A model generated the notes under the pieces. That model made no database searches, had not been told where the DNA came from, and saw only the letters and a program-made list of their open reading frames with translations. This document shows, in pieces, positions 26,412-34,524 of a DNA stretch of 64,000 nt (position 1 is the stretch's first letter; each line of letters opens with the position of its first letter). Origin of the DNA: Qaidamihabitans albus (GTDB taxonomy: Bacteria > Actinomycetota > Actinomycetes > Mycobacteriales > Pseudonocardiaceae); assembly GCF_016464705.1 (NCBI RefSeq), contig NZ_JAEHOB010000009.1:1-64000 (forward strand). Direction: 5' to 3'. A program made the position numbers and the translations under genes.

Positions 26412-26429
26412 CGGGTCGTTCACGCCCGC

Positions 26430-26759
26430 TCAGCCCGGCTGATCCGGTAGTGGGAGCCGCAGGGTCAGCAGGTAGAAACCGAGCGTCTTGCCGTGGCCGT
26501 CGAGGATCGTCGATCCCGTGACGCCACCGGCGAGCACGCCCGGCAGGCGGAACACGAACGCAGGCAGGCCGGGTACGACGTGTCGCCGCACCTGCCCCGT
26601 GACCACCGGACCGAAGTGCTCCCGCACCACCGCCGCGGTGAGCTCGCGGTCCAGTAGCCGGAACGCCGCCGCGTCACGGGGAAGGACGGCGAGCATCAGG
26701 GTGTCGCCCTTGTCCCCCGCGCGGACGTCCGCCAGTTCGTCCAGGCTGATCCGGCTCAT
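26430..26759 (-). CDS. AtuA C-terminal-domain-like protein (small subunit)
   Basis: A 109-aa protein that corresponds to the C-terminal domain of AtuA-type proteins: ELADVRAGDKGDTLMLAVLPRD at the start, then VVREHFGPVVTGQVRRHVVPGLPAFVFRLPGVLAGGVT and DGHGKTLGFYLLTLRL. In many bacteria this domain is fused to the DUF1446 part. Here it is a separate polypeptide whose ATG overlaps the stop of the large subunit gene, so the two are likely made in equal amounts and act together. Confidence 0.85.
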   Translation of the reverse strand: MSRISLDELADVRAGDKGDTLMLAVLPRDAAAFRLLDRELTAAVVREHFGPVVTGQVRRHVVPGLPAFVFRLPGVLAGGVTGSTILDGHGKTLGFYLLTLRLPLPDQPG

Positions 26760-28102
26760 CGGGGCTCCAGGAACCGCACCGCCGCGGCCACCTGCGCACG
26801 GCTGATCAGGCACGACCGCACCACGACGACCTCACGGCGGTCCTGCCGCGCGCCGCCACCCCCGGCCGGACCATTGGTGTACAGGGACTCCACTTCCCAA
26901 CCCACGGCACCGGCGAGCTCCGCGGTGGGCACCCGGGCCGACACCCGGAGCCGCACCTCCGCGGGCTCGGGCACGGCGAGCAGGCCACGGAAAGCGGCGG
27001 CCGCACCGATGAACTCGGTCTCGATCGCGCCTGCGGCCAGGCCGTGCACGGACACCAGGCGCTCGCGGACGATATCCGCCGCCAACCGGGCGCGGTCGAG
27101 GCAGCGCGGACCGGCGTAGCTGATCTGCCCCTCCCCCAGCCAGCCGCCGCGGAAGCCGAGCGTCACCTTCAGCTCCTCCGGGCGCGGGCGCCCGGTTGCT
27201 CCCCGCGCCCGGACCTCGTCCCGGGCGGACTGCCCGAAGGTGACCCCGGTGAAGTCCGCGACCACATCGGGAGTCACGTAGGCGGCGGGATCGTCCACCT
27301 CGTAGAGGAGCTGCTCACCACAGGTCCTCGGATCGAGGCGGCCACCGGATCCGGCGAGCTTGCCCAGCACGGCCATTCCGTTCCGGTCGACGTCCGCGTA
27401 GGGAAAACCGAGCCGGGCCATGCCGGGTACCGGCTTGGTGCCGGGATCCGCGAAGTAGCCGCCGGTCAGCTGTCCGGCGCACTCCAGCAGGTGGCCGACC
27501 ATCGTGCCCCTGGCGAGCAGATCGTGCTCGCCGGCGCCCCAGCCGAACTCGTGCATCAGCGGCCCGACGTAGAGCGCCGGGTCGGCGAGCCGTCCCGTGA
27601 TGACCAGGTCCGCTCCCCCGTCCAGCGCCTCGGCGACGGGTTCCGCGCCCAGGTAGGCGTTGGCCGAGATGAGCTCGTCGGCACAGCCGGACAGCCGCTC
27701 GCCGGTCTCCCAGACCACCGGGTCGAGGCGTCGCACCGTGTCGAGGACGTCGTCACCGGTGACGATCCCGATCCGCGGCGGCGGCAGGCCGAGCTCCCGC
27801 ACCACCTCGGCCGCCCGCGCACCGGCCGCCGCGGGGTTGGCCGCGCCCGAGTTGGTCACCACCGCGGTCCCCGACGACCGGCACGCCGGCAGCACGGCCC
27901 TCAGTCGGGCCCCGAGCAGCGGGTCGTAGCCGTCGTCCGGGTCCCGCAGCCGCCGTGCGTGGCCGGCCGCGACGGTGCGCTCGCCCAGGCACTCGAAGAT
28001 CAGATAGTTCAGGCTTCCGCGGCGGGCCAGATCCACCGCCGGGTCGATCCGGTCGCCGGCGAAACCGGCACCCGCCCCCAGCCGCACGGTATGCGGGGTC
28101 AT
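26756..28102 (-). CDS. DUF1446 / acyclic terpene utilisation AtuA-like protein (large subunit)
   Basis: A 448-aa soluble protein matching the N-terminal region of AtuA: VRLGAGAGFAGDRIDPAVDLARRGSLNYLIFECLGERT at the start, VTNSGAANPAAAGARAAEVVREL, and DLVITGRLADPALYVGPLMHEFGW. AtuA is needed for growth on citronellol and geraniol, but the family is widespread and its reaction is not established. The ATG at 28102 overlaps the transporter stop; a GTG nine bases upstream is possible. Organised as transporter, large subunit, small subunit under a divergent LysR. Confidence 0.85.
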   Translation of the reverse strand: MTPHTVRLGAGAGFAGDRIDPAVDLARRGSLNYLIFECLGERTVAAGHARRLRDPDDGYDPLLGARLRAVLPACRSSGTAVVTNSGAANPAAAGARAAEVVRELGLPPPRIGIVTGDDVLDTVRRLDPVVWETGERLSGCADELISANAYLGAEPVAEALDGGADLVITGRLADPALYVGPLMHEFGWGAGEHDLLARGTMVGHLLECAGQLTGGYFADPGTKPVPGMARLGFPYADVDRNGMAVLGKLAGSGGRLDPRTCGEQLLYEVDDPAAYVTPDVVADFTGVTFGQSARDEVRARGATGRPRPEELKVTLGFRGGWLGEGQISYAGPRCLDRARLAADIVRERLVSVHGLAAGAIETEFIGAAAAFRGLLAVPEPAEVRLRVSARVPTAELAGAVGWEVESLYTNGPAGGGGARQDRREVVVVRSCLISRAQVAAAVRFLEPR

Positions 28103-29484
28103 GCGGACCACAGCGGGACGGCTCCGGTGGCCATGGCGACGGCCAGCATGACGAGGCCGACCAGCCAGGCCCAGCCGAGCAGATGCCGGATGTGCCTGCC
28201 GATCTCCACTCCGCTGAGCCCGACGAGCAGGTAAAAGGCGCCGGTGAGCGGGCTGATGGGGAACCCGACCGTCTCCTCACCGAGCAGCGAGGCCTGCGCG
28301 ATGGCGGCCCCGCTGACCCCGAACTGCTCCCCGACGCCGATCAGCACGGGAAGAACTCCGAAGTAGTAGGCGTCCGGGCCGAAAAGCAGGCTCAGCGGCA
28401 CGCCGAGGATCCCCACGATCAGCGGCAGCGCGGGGGCCGCCGCCCCGGGGATCGCCTCCGCCGCGGTGGCGGCCATCGCGTCGATCATGCCCGTACCGTC
28501 CAGCACTCCCAGGAACACCCCCGCGGCCAGCAAGGTCGTCGCCATCAGCATGGCGCCCCGCGCGTGTGCCTCGATCCTGTCGGTCTGCCGTTTCAGGCCC
28601 GGGTAGTTCACGACCAGGGCGATGACGACGGCGACGAGGAACAGCAGCTCCGCCGGAGCCACCGCGGCGATGAGGCAGCCGATCACGGCGATCGTGAGGG
28701 CGACGTTGAACCAGAGCAACCTGGGCCTGCGCAGGTCACCGGCCGGATCGTGCCCGGCCGCTGCCGGATCGCTGTCCCCAGGGAGCCCCGGAGAACCGGC
28801 CGAACCGCTCGCAGGCACGCCGCCCGCTGCCACGGCAACACCGTCCTGGACCACGCCCGGCCGGTCCACGGCGAGCCTGCGCGCCTCGCGCCTGCCGAGG
28901 AACCACGCGATGCCCAGGACCGTGGCGACCCCGGCGATCTGGGCGGGGATCAGCGGGACCCACAGGTCGTTGACCGGCACACCGGTCGTCGTCGCCGCGC
29001 GCGCCGTTGGCCCGCCCCACGGCAACAGGTTCATCACCCCGGCACCCAGACCGACACAGGTGGCGAGCACCAGCCTGCGCATCCCGAGCCGGTCGAAGAT
29101 GGGCAGCATGGCGGGGATGGTGATCAGGAACGTCGTCGCCCCAGCGCCGTCGAGGTGCGCCGCGCAGGCCAGCGCCGTCGTCGCCAGGCAGACGGTGACC
29201 GGTGCGTTCCCGGCGAAGGCGACGATCCGGGAGATGACCGGATCGAACATGCCGGCATCCCGCATCACTCCGAAGTAGACGATCGCGAAGACGAACATCG
29301 TGGTAACCCCGACCACGTCCCCGAGGCCGGACGCGGCGAACTCCCCTACCTCCGCGGGACCGAACCCGGCGACGAGGCCGGTCACGACCGGAACACCCGC
29401 GAGTGCCACGACCGCCGCGACCCGGTTGGTCAGCAGCAGCGCCAGGATCGCACCGACGGTCAGGAACCCCAGTGAAGACAGCAT
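28099..29484 (-). CDS. CitMHS-family carboxylate transporter
   Basis: A 461-aa polytopic carrier with about 12 helices. MLSSLGFLTVGAILALLLTNRVAAVVAL opens it, and AHLDGAGATTFLITIPAMLPIFDRL plus LPWGGPTARAA are signature segments of CitMHS carriers that import metal-citrate or similar organic acids. The ATG at 29484 is preferred over an upstream in-frame start because GAGAGGG precedes it and the first helix follows directly. First gene of the operon with the AtuA-like proteins, so these probably handle the imported acid. Confidence 0.88.
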   Translation of the reverse strand: MLSSLGFLTVGAILALLLTNRVAAVVALAGVPVVTGLVAGFGPAEVGEFAASGLGDVVGVTTMFVFAIVYFGVMRDAGMFDPVISRIVAFAGNAPVTVCLATTALACAAHLDGAGATTFLITIPAMLPIFDRLGMRRLVLATCVGLGAGVMNLLPWGGPTARAATTTGVPVNDLWVPLIPAQIAGVATVLGIAWFLGRREARRLAVDRPGVVQDGVAVAAGGVPASGSAGSPGLPGDSDPAAAGHDPAGDLRRPRLLWFNVALTIAVIGCLIAAVAPAELLFLVAVVIALVVNYPGLKRQTDRIEAHARGAMLMATTLLAAGVFLGVLDGTGMIDAMAATAAEAIPGAAAPALPLIVGILGVPLSLLFGPDAYYFGVLPVLIGVGEQFGVSGAAIAQASLLGEETVGFPISPLTGAFYLLVGLSGVEIGRHIRHLLGWAWLVGLVMLAVAMATGAVPLWSA

Positions 29485-29614
29485 TGTCCGGGCCCTCTCA
29501 CGAGACGACAGAAAGCGGGTAACGCCGAGCGCCGGCACCGGCGGTCAGCCCGGCCAAAGTGTGCGGCGGGCCGCACCTGGCGTCCAACATTGATCGGACA
29601 TAGATTGATGCTGT
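29485..29614. promoter_or_regulatory. Divergent promoter region with LysR-type sites
   Basis: The 130 bp between the CitMHS operon and the LysR gene is relatively AT-rich next to the LysR start (TTGATCGGACATAGATTGATG, partly symmetric ATTGAT repeats at 29588 and 29604). A LysR-type activator would be expected to bind here. No stronger motif is visible. Confidence 0.35.
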
Positions 29615-30583
29615 ATGAGCATTGATCTGGCCGTGCGGCACCTCCGCGTGATCGTCGCCGTGGCCGACGCGGGCGGCTACACGGCCGCCGCGCACACGCT
29701 GCACACCGCGCAGTCCTCGTTGAGCCGGACCGTGCTGGAAGCGGAACGCAGGCTGGGCGTCCCGCTGTTCGAACGCACGACGAGACACGTCCGGCCGACG
29801 CCCGACGGAGAACACTTCCTGGCCATCGCCCGCAGGCTGCTCGCGGAGTTCGACGCGGCCCTCAACCATTTTCAGGGCTACCTGGACGGCACCCGGGGGT
29901 CGATCGCGATCGCGGCACTGCCCTCCCTCGCCGCGACCGTACTGCCGCCCGTACTGTCCGCGTTCCGCGAGGACCGGCCGCAGGTCGCCGTCACCATCCA
30001 CGACGGACTCTCCCGTGAGGTACTCGACCATGTGGTCGCCGGGTCGGTCGACATGGCCGTGACCGTGGCTCCCACCGTCCCACCGTCCTTGCACGCCGAG
30101 CGGATCGCGGTGGACCGCTTCGTCTGCGTGTTCCCGCCCGGCCACCGGTTCGGCCGGCTCGACCGGGTGGCGTGGCAGGACCTCCGAGGCGAGCCGTTCG
30201 TCGCGTTCGACCACAGCACAAGCATCCGCTCCTATGTGGACCAGGTGCTCGGCGACCAGGACATCGAGCTGGGACCGGTCACCGAAGCCCGCAACATCGG
30301 CGCCGTCGCGGGCCTGGCCGCCGCGGGGCTCGGGGTGTCGATGGTGCCGGCGCTGGTGCTGCCGATGATGCGGTTCGCCGGGCTCCGCCGGCGCACCGCG
30401 ACGGACCCCGTCGTGGAGCGGGACGTCTGCCTGGTCCACGACCCGCGGCGTCCCCGGTCCCGCACCGCGCAGGGACTGATGACGACTCTCGGGCAGGCGG
30501 GTGCGCAGGGACTGACGCTGCCGAGCGGCGCCAGGTGGGCGGGCGGCCCGAGCCGTCCTGACCGGTCCCGTTCGGCGCCGTGA
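29615..30583 (+). CDS. LysR-family transcriptional regulator
   Basis: A 322-aa LysR protein. The winged HTH covers residues 4-65 (VRHLRVIVAVADAGGYTAAAHTLHTAQSSLSRTVLEAERRLGVPLFERTTRHVRPT). The effector domain begins near residue 90 (GSIAIAALPSLAATVLPPVL) with the usual two alpha/beta lobes. It is divergent from the CitMHS and AtuA-like operon, the standard place for its activator. The inducer is probably the imported organic acid. Confidence 0.93.
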   Translation: MSIDLAVRHLRVIVAVADAGGYTAAAHTLHTAQSSLSRTVLEAERRLGVPLFERTTRHVRPTPDGEHFLAIARRLLAEFDAALNHFQGYLDGTRGSIAIAALPSLAATVLPPVLSAFREDRPQVAVTIHDGLSREVLDHVVAGSVDMAVTVAPTVPPSLHAERIAVDRFVCVFPPGHRFGRLDRVAWQDLRGEPFVAFDHSTSIRSYVDQVLGDQDIELGPVTEARNIGAVAGLAAAGLGVSMVPALVLPMMRFAGLRRRTATDPVVERDVCLVHDPRRPRSRTAQGLMTTLGQAGAQGLTLPSGARWAGGPSRPDRSRSAP

Positions 30584-30621
30584 GGGCGTATGCTGCGCTC
30601 CTGAAGGACAGGAAGGCCCGC

Positions 30622-31173
30622 ATGACGGCATCGCTGGTCACCGAACGGCTCATCCTGCGGCCCTGGAGCGTCGAGGACGCCCCCGCGGCACTCGACGTGT
30701 ACGGCGACCGCGCGGTCTCGCGCTGGCTCAGCCCTGCCCTGGACCAGGTGGCCGATCTTCCCGCGATGCGGTTGGTGCTGCAGCAGTGGATCGCCGAGGA
30801 TGCGAGGACGATCCCGCCGGCCGGCCGCTGGGCGATCGAGCGCAAGGGCGACGGGCGCGTCATCGGCGGCGCGATACTGCTCCCCCTTCCGCCGCGCAAC
30901 GAGGACCTCGAGATCGGCTGGCAGCTCCACCCGGACTGCTGGGGCCACGGCTACGCCAGTGAGGCCACCCACGCACTGGCCGACTGGGCCTTCCGGCACG
31001 ACATCGACGAGTTGTTCGCCGTCGTCCGCCCCGGCAACACCAGGGCCGCCGCCACCGTCCGCCGCAACGGCATGGAGTGGGTCGGTGAGACCGACAAGTA
31101 CTTCGGCCTCACGCTGCAAGTCTTCCGCCTGCGCCCGGCCGACCTCGACCGCCCGGCCGCCGCCGCCGACTGA
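30622..31173 (+). CDS. GNAT acetyltransferase, RimJ/RimL type
   Basis: A 183-aa N-acetyltransferase. TERLILRPWSVEDAPAALDVYGD opens it as in RimJ/RimL proteins. The acetyl-CoA motif appears as IGWQLHPDCWGHGYASEATHALADWAF, followed by VVRPGNTRAAATVRRNGMEWVGE. It could acetylate a ribosomal protein terminus, an amino acid or an antibiotic, and the sequence does not decide. The ATG at 30622 has AGGACAGGAAGG ahead. It follows the LysR gene by 38 bp. Confidence 0.9.
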   Translation: MTASLVTERLILRPWSVEDAPAALDVYGDRAVSRWLSPALDQVADLPAMRLVLQQWIAEDARTIPPAGRWAIERKGDGRVIGGAILLPLPPRNEDLEIGWQLHPDCWGHGYASEATHALADWAFRHDIDELFAVVRPGNTRAAATVRRNGMEWVGETDKYFGLTLQVFRLRPADLDRPAAAAD

Positions 31174-31224
31174 TCCGAACCCGGCCACGAGAGGGAGCGT
31201 TCTCACCGCGTAACGTGGCGTGCT

Positions 31225-31638
31225 ATGGACACCCAACCCGATGTCAGCTGGGCATTGCGGCTGGGCCTGGCCGGATACGTCCGGGCAGTGGCAGTCGCGG
31301 CGGACATCCCGCACGACGGTACGGGCTTCGAGATCAGCGACACGGCCACGGCCTATCTGGGACTCGCCGGACGCTGGGCCGAGCACCCCGGGCACGACCT
31401 GATGCTGGTGTGGAACGAACGGCACGGCTGGTCCGTCGCCGTGGAGACCGACCCGGCCGAGCAGCCGGTCGTGCTCGCGCACCTGGGCGGCACCGATCCG
31501 GTGCCCGACCCGCAGGTCGTCGCCCGGTTCGTCGCCGACGTGGTGGCGGGGCGCTGGAGCGAGCGGGCCCGCCCGGAGTTCCCGGCCGCGGAGAACCGCG
31601 GTGAGCTGTCCAGGCGGTTGGGCCGTTACGCGACCTGA
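31225..31638 (+). CDS. DUF6292-family protein
   Basis: A 137-aa soluble protein. ALRLGLAGYVRAVAVA near the start and the ending RGELSRRLGRYA match DUF6292, a family seen mainly in Pseudonocardiaceae and often next to regulators. HDLMLVWNERHGWSVAVETD forms a likely beta-hairpin. No enzymatic residues are recognised. It is the strongest single marker in the window for the host family. Confidence 0.75.
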   Translation: MDTQPDVSWALRLGLAGYVRAVAVAADIPHDGTGFEISDTATAYLGLAGRWAEHPGHDLMLVWNERHGWSVAVETDPAEQPVVLAHLGGTDPVPDPQVVARFVADVVAGRWSERARPEFPAAENRGELSRRLGRYAT

Positions 31639-31678
31639 CGAGAGTTGGTGGGCCGTGGAGCGTGTCGAACGCCGAGCG

Positions 31679-31694
31679 GTATAGGTCGTTATAC
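31679..31694. repeat. GTATAGGTCGTTATAC 16-mer (shared with 43000)
   Basis: This 16-mer with 5-bp inverted ends (GTATA/TATAC) differs by a single base from the one at 43000-43015 upstream of an IclR gene. Such an AT-rich sequence recurring by chance in DNA of this composition is unlikely. It lies about 230 bp before the STAS gene and 40 bp after the DUF6292 stop. Confidence 0.5.
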
Positions 31695-31922
31695 ATCTAC
31701 CGATCGCCTGCGGGTGAAAGACCACCGGAAACGAACCTCGCCCCCTGTAGCGGACCACGCACACGAATCAGTACGATCGGAAGCACGGTTGAGCCGTCAG
31801 CCGGTCGAGGCGAGATCTGTGGTCCATCGATCGACGTTCCGCTATCCCGCGAGCTGACGGCGTTATGGCTGTCACCACTCGTCCTCGACGCCTTTGCCGC
31901 AACCTGGACGGTGGGAGAAACC

Positions 31923-32291
31923 GTGTCCGACGCTCTGTGCATCACCCGAAACACCACCGGCGCCGCCGTGGTCGTCGCCGTGTCCGGCGACGTGGACCTG
32001 ACCACCGCACCCCGCTTCGAGGCCGCCCTGGTCGCGGCGTGCGACGAGGCCGGTACCGCGAACACGATGATCATCGACCTGACCGCAGTCTCCTTCTTCG
32101 GCTCGGTCGGCATGAGCCTGCTGATCGAGGGCCACGAACGGTGCCGCCAGCATGGCCTCGACCTGCGGGTTGTCGCGGACGGGCGCACCGTGCTGCGTCC
32201 GCTGCAACTCACCGGACTCGACCGGGTCCTCGACATCGTTCCCGCGGCGGACGGTGCCTTCGTACCGGGCAACGAGGATCCGGTGCGGTAA
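31923..32291 (+). CDS. STAS-domain anti-anti-sigma factor
   Basis: A 122-aa STAS protein. VVVAVSGDVDLTTAPRFEAALVAAC gives the first strand and helix. The phosphorylatable serine region is DLTAVSFFGSVGMSLLIEGH, with SVG in place of the usual SSG, so the first Ser of the pair (in VSFFGS) should be checked as phospho-site. The GTG at 31923 is chosen with GGGAGA upstream, because residues before it lack structure. Such proteins release sigma factors from anti-sigma kinases. No anti-sigma kinase gene is nearby. Confidence 0.85.
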   Translation: MSDALCITRNTTGAAVVVAVSGDVDLTTAPRFEAALVAACDEAGTANTMIIDLTAVSFFGSVGMSLLIEGHERCRQHGLDLRVVADGRTVLRPLQLTGLDRVLDIVPAADGAFVPGNEDPVR

Positions 32292-32311
32292 CCCGTACCG
32301 CCCGCCGGCGG

Positions 32312-32725
32312 TCAGCGGGCGGCGAGATCCGCCTCGACCGCGGCCAGAGCCGCGGCCGGCTCGGCGCCGCGGGTGAGCACCACACCGTCGCAGACCACCG
32401 CGCACGCGGCCGTGGCGGCGTTGACCTGCCTCAGCGCGGACCGGACGGACAGTCCGCGCCGCCGCGCGTCGCGCCACACCGCGGGCAACACCCACGCCGT
32501 GTTGCGCGGGTCGACGACGGTCAGCTCCAGCTCGTCCTCCGGGTAGCGCTCTCGCAGCGCCCGGTACACGGCACCGGCCCGTTCCATGTCGGGCCGTGCG
32601 TGTCCGTAGGGGTCGTCGGTCGCGTCGTTCAGCGTGCACACCGCATCGCTGCCCAGCCTGCCGCAACAGCCGGAACCGCCCATCTGCACATCCCACTGCC
32701 GGACCAGCAACACTCGGTGCCGCAT
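32312..32725 (-). CDS. Hypothetical protein with N-terminal GGSGCCGRL motif
   Basis: A 137-aa soluble protein that I do not recognise. The first 30 residues (VLLVRQWDVQMGGSGCCGRLG) form a strand followed by a paired-cysteine turn where a thioredoxin-like fold would have its active site. Next come an acidic loop (DATDDPYGHARPDM) and a helix-strand pattern (ELELTVVDPRN, then ACAVVCDGVVLTRG), so a thioredoxin-like or iron-sulfur-binding role is a guess. It is the last gene of the hydrolase-P450-PucR operon, with AGAGGTG before the ATG. Confidence 0.6.
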   Translation of the reverse strand: MRHRVLLVRQWDVQMGGSGCCGRLGSDAVCTLNDATDDPYGHARPDMERAGAVYRALRERYPEDELELTVVDPRNTAWVLPAVWRDARRRGLSVRSALRQVNAATAACAVVCDGVVLTRGAEPAAALAAVEADLAAR

Positions 32726-32736
32726 CACCATCACCT

Positions 32737-32940
32737 CTACCGCACCAGGATCGTCCCGTCCGCGCCCTCAGGCAACACCGCCGATTCCTGGAGGCGCAGC
32801 GAATCGGTACCGACGGGCCGGGCACGCTGTGCGAAACGGAACTTGGAACGCCCCGATTCACCTGCCAGAGTGACAGCGAGGAAATCCACGCCGTCCTGCC
32901 CGGCCGACACCGTGCACGTGCTGGTCTTGGGGGTGAGCAT
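32737..32940 (-). CDS. Hypothetical small protein (67 aa)
   Basis: A short frame between the PucR gene and the GGSGCCGRL protein gene, in the same direction, with stop and next start 11 bp apart. The product (MLTPKTSTCTVSAGQDGVDF, then SKFRFAQRARPVGTDSLRLQESAVLPEGADGTILVR) looks like a small beta-rich domain. No good ribosome site is seen at the ATG of 32940, and no homologous family comes to mind, so coding is probable but not certain. Confidence 0.4.
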   Translation of the reverse strand: MLTPKTSTCTVSAGQDGVDFLAVTLAGESGRSKFRFAQRARPVGTDSLRLQESAVLPEGADGTILVR

Positions 32941-32974
32941 GTTCGCCGCCGGACCGGGCACGGCGGCGAGGTGA

Positions 32975-34465
32975 TCACGGCGCGGTCGCCGCATCGTGCA
33001 CACGCAGCGCCAGGTACAGGTCGTAGCGCGCCGACGGGCCGTACAACAACGCGCGTTCGAGCAGCGCCTCGGCCCGCGTCAGCCGCTTGCGCACCGCCGC
33101 GGTGGAGACACCCAGCGCCGTGGCGGTCGCGTCCAGGCGGGCGTTGTTCCCGAGCCAGGCACGCACGGTGTCGGCGAGCCGCGCATCGCCGTCAAGCAAG
33201 GGAGCGAGCTGGTTCTCCGCCCAGCCCCCGGCCACCGCCGGGATGATCAGGGTGTCGAGCTCGTCGTCGGCCGGTTCGGGCCGCCGCGGCGCCGCGCCCT
33301 CCAGCAGCCGCAACGCCAGGTGCAGCCTCGCCTGCGTGCCGACGTCGTGCACGTCGCAGCCGAGAATCTCCTCGATGCGGGCCAGCCGCGCCGAGAGCGT
33401 GTTGCGGTGGATTTTCAGCTGCGCGGCGGCCCGGCGATGGAAGCTCAGCCACGAGTCGAGCGTGCTCACCAGCTCGGCCGCGCCGGGATCCTGCGGCCGG
33501 GCGGGCACGTGGTCGTGCAGCGGGGCCAGCAGCCGCGCGGCCCACCGGGTCCCGGCCGCTCCCAGCACCGCCGCGAGGTCGTACCTCGCACTGAACACCG
33601 CGAAGTGCGTGGGACCGGCGCGGGCACGGGCCAGCGCATGGAACGCCTGCTCGTAGGCGGTGCGGGCGTTCCGCAGCGCCACCGGCAGGCTGGCCCCGGC
33701 CCGCGGCCCGCCGGGCTCCCCGGCGAGCTCCCGCAGCCGGTCCCGGACCGCACCGTCCTCCCCCGAGTCCGGTGCCAGGACGATCACGTGCCCGGTGTAC
33801 ACCGGGCAACGCACGATCCAGGCCCGGCCGCCGGTGACCTCGGCGAGGCGGGCGGCGACCGCGTCCCGCCGCGGCCCGCCGGACTCCACGACGTACACGC
33901 GCATGGCGGCAGGAAGACGGGGGCCGAGGGCGGCGGCCACCCGCCTGGCAGCGTCCTGCTCGCCGAGCATCAGGAGATGGAGCACGGCTTCACGGATCGC
34001 GCTGTCGGCGCTGTCGACCCGCTGCCGCCCGCGTCGGGCCGTCTCGACCTGCCAGCACAGCCACAGCAGCCGGCCGGCGTCGGCGACAAGCCGGTTCGCC
34101 TCCCGCAGCCGCGGCTCGTCGGCCGCGACGAGGAGCACCGGCGCTCCCCTGCCGTCCCCGATCGCCATCGCGGAGACCGTCAGCGTGCCGTGCCGCACGG
34201 ACGCCGACCTCGCCCGGCCTTCCCGCAGCCGCGCGAGGTCACCCTCGGCGGCTGCGAGCAGGCCGGCCGGTACCCCGGGAAAGGCGTACTCCAGCCGTCC
34301 CGTCTCGTCCAGCAACGCCGCCCGGCCGTCCACCGCGCGAGCCAGCCTGCGCAGGACCAGGCGCAGGCCGTCGGTCCGGGCCGCGTCGCCGTGCATCCGC
34401 TGCAGTTGCTCGGCGTACTGCCACGAGTCGTGCGCGGTATGCGCGGCACCGCTCTGACCGGCCAC
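32975..34465 (-). CDS. PucR/CdaR-family transcriptional regulator with two C-terminal HTH units
   Basis: A 496-aa regulator starting at GTG 34465. The N-terminal half is GAF-like (ARAVDGRAALLDETGRLEYAFPG). The C-terminus has the PucR HTH: STLDSWLSFHRRAAAQLKIHRNTLSARLARIEEILG, normally the end of the protein. Here about 110 more residues follow, with a second similar HTH (LDATATALGVSTAAVRKRLTRAEALLERALL) and another YDLYLALRVHD terminus, so the DNA-binding unit appears duplicated. It is co-oriented with the P450 and hydrolase genes and probably controls them or senses their substrate. Confidence 0.9.
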   Translation of the reverse strand: MAGQSGAAHTAHDSWQYAEQLQRMHGDAARTDGLRLVLRRLARAVDGRAALLDETGRLEYAFPGVPAGLLAAAEGDLARLREGRARSASVRHGTLTVSAMAIGDGRGAPVLLVAADEPRLREANRLVADAGRLLWLCWQVETARRGRQRVDSADSAIREAVLHLLMLGEQDAARRVAAALGPRLPAAMRVYVVESGGPRRDAVAARLAEVTGGRAWIVRCPVYTGHVIVLAPDSGEDGAVRDRLRELAGEPGGPRAGASLPVALRNARTAYEQAFHALARARAGPTHFAVFSARYDLAAVLGAAGTRWAARLLAPLHDHVPARPQDPGAAELVSTLDSWLSFHRRAAAQLKIHRNTLSARLARIEEILGCDVHDVGTQARLHLALRLLEGAAPRRPEPADDELDTLIIPAVAGGWAENQLAPLLDGDARLADTVRAWLGNNARLDATATALGVSTAAVRKRLTRAEALLERALLYGPSARYDLYLALRVHDAATAP

Positions 34466-34524
34466 TCGACGAAGCGTCCCTTCGGTAGAAGTCCGAATCG
34501 TCAGGATAGTGACGCCGGGTCAGC

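Noticed and set aside
31865-32974. 369-codon plus-strand and 368-codon minus-strand frames overlapping the STAS gene
   Set aside because: Both are shadows: the plus frame is out of register with the STAS domain, and the minus frame is only meaningful in the separate genes at 32312 and 32737.
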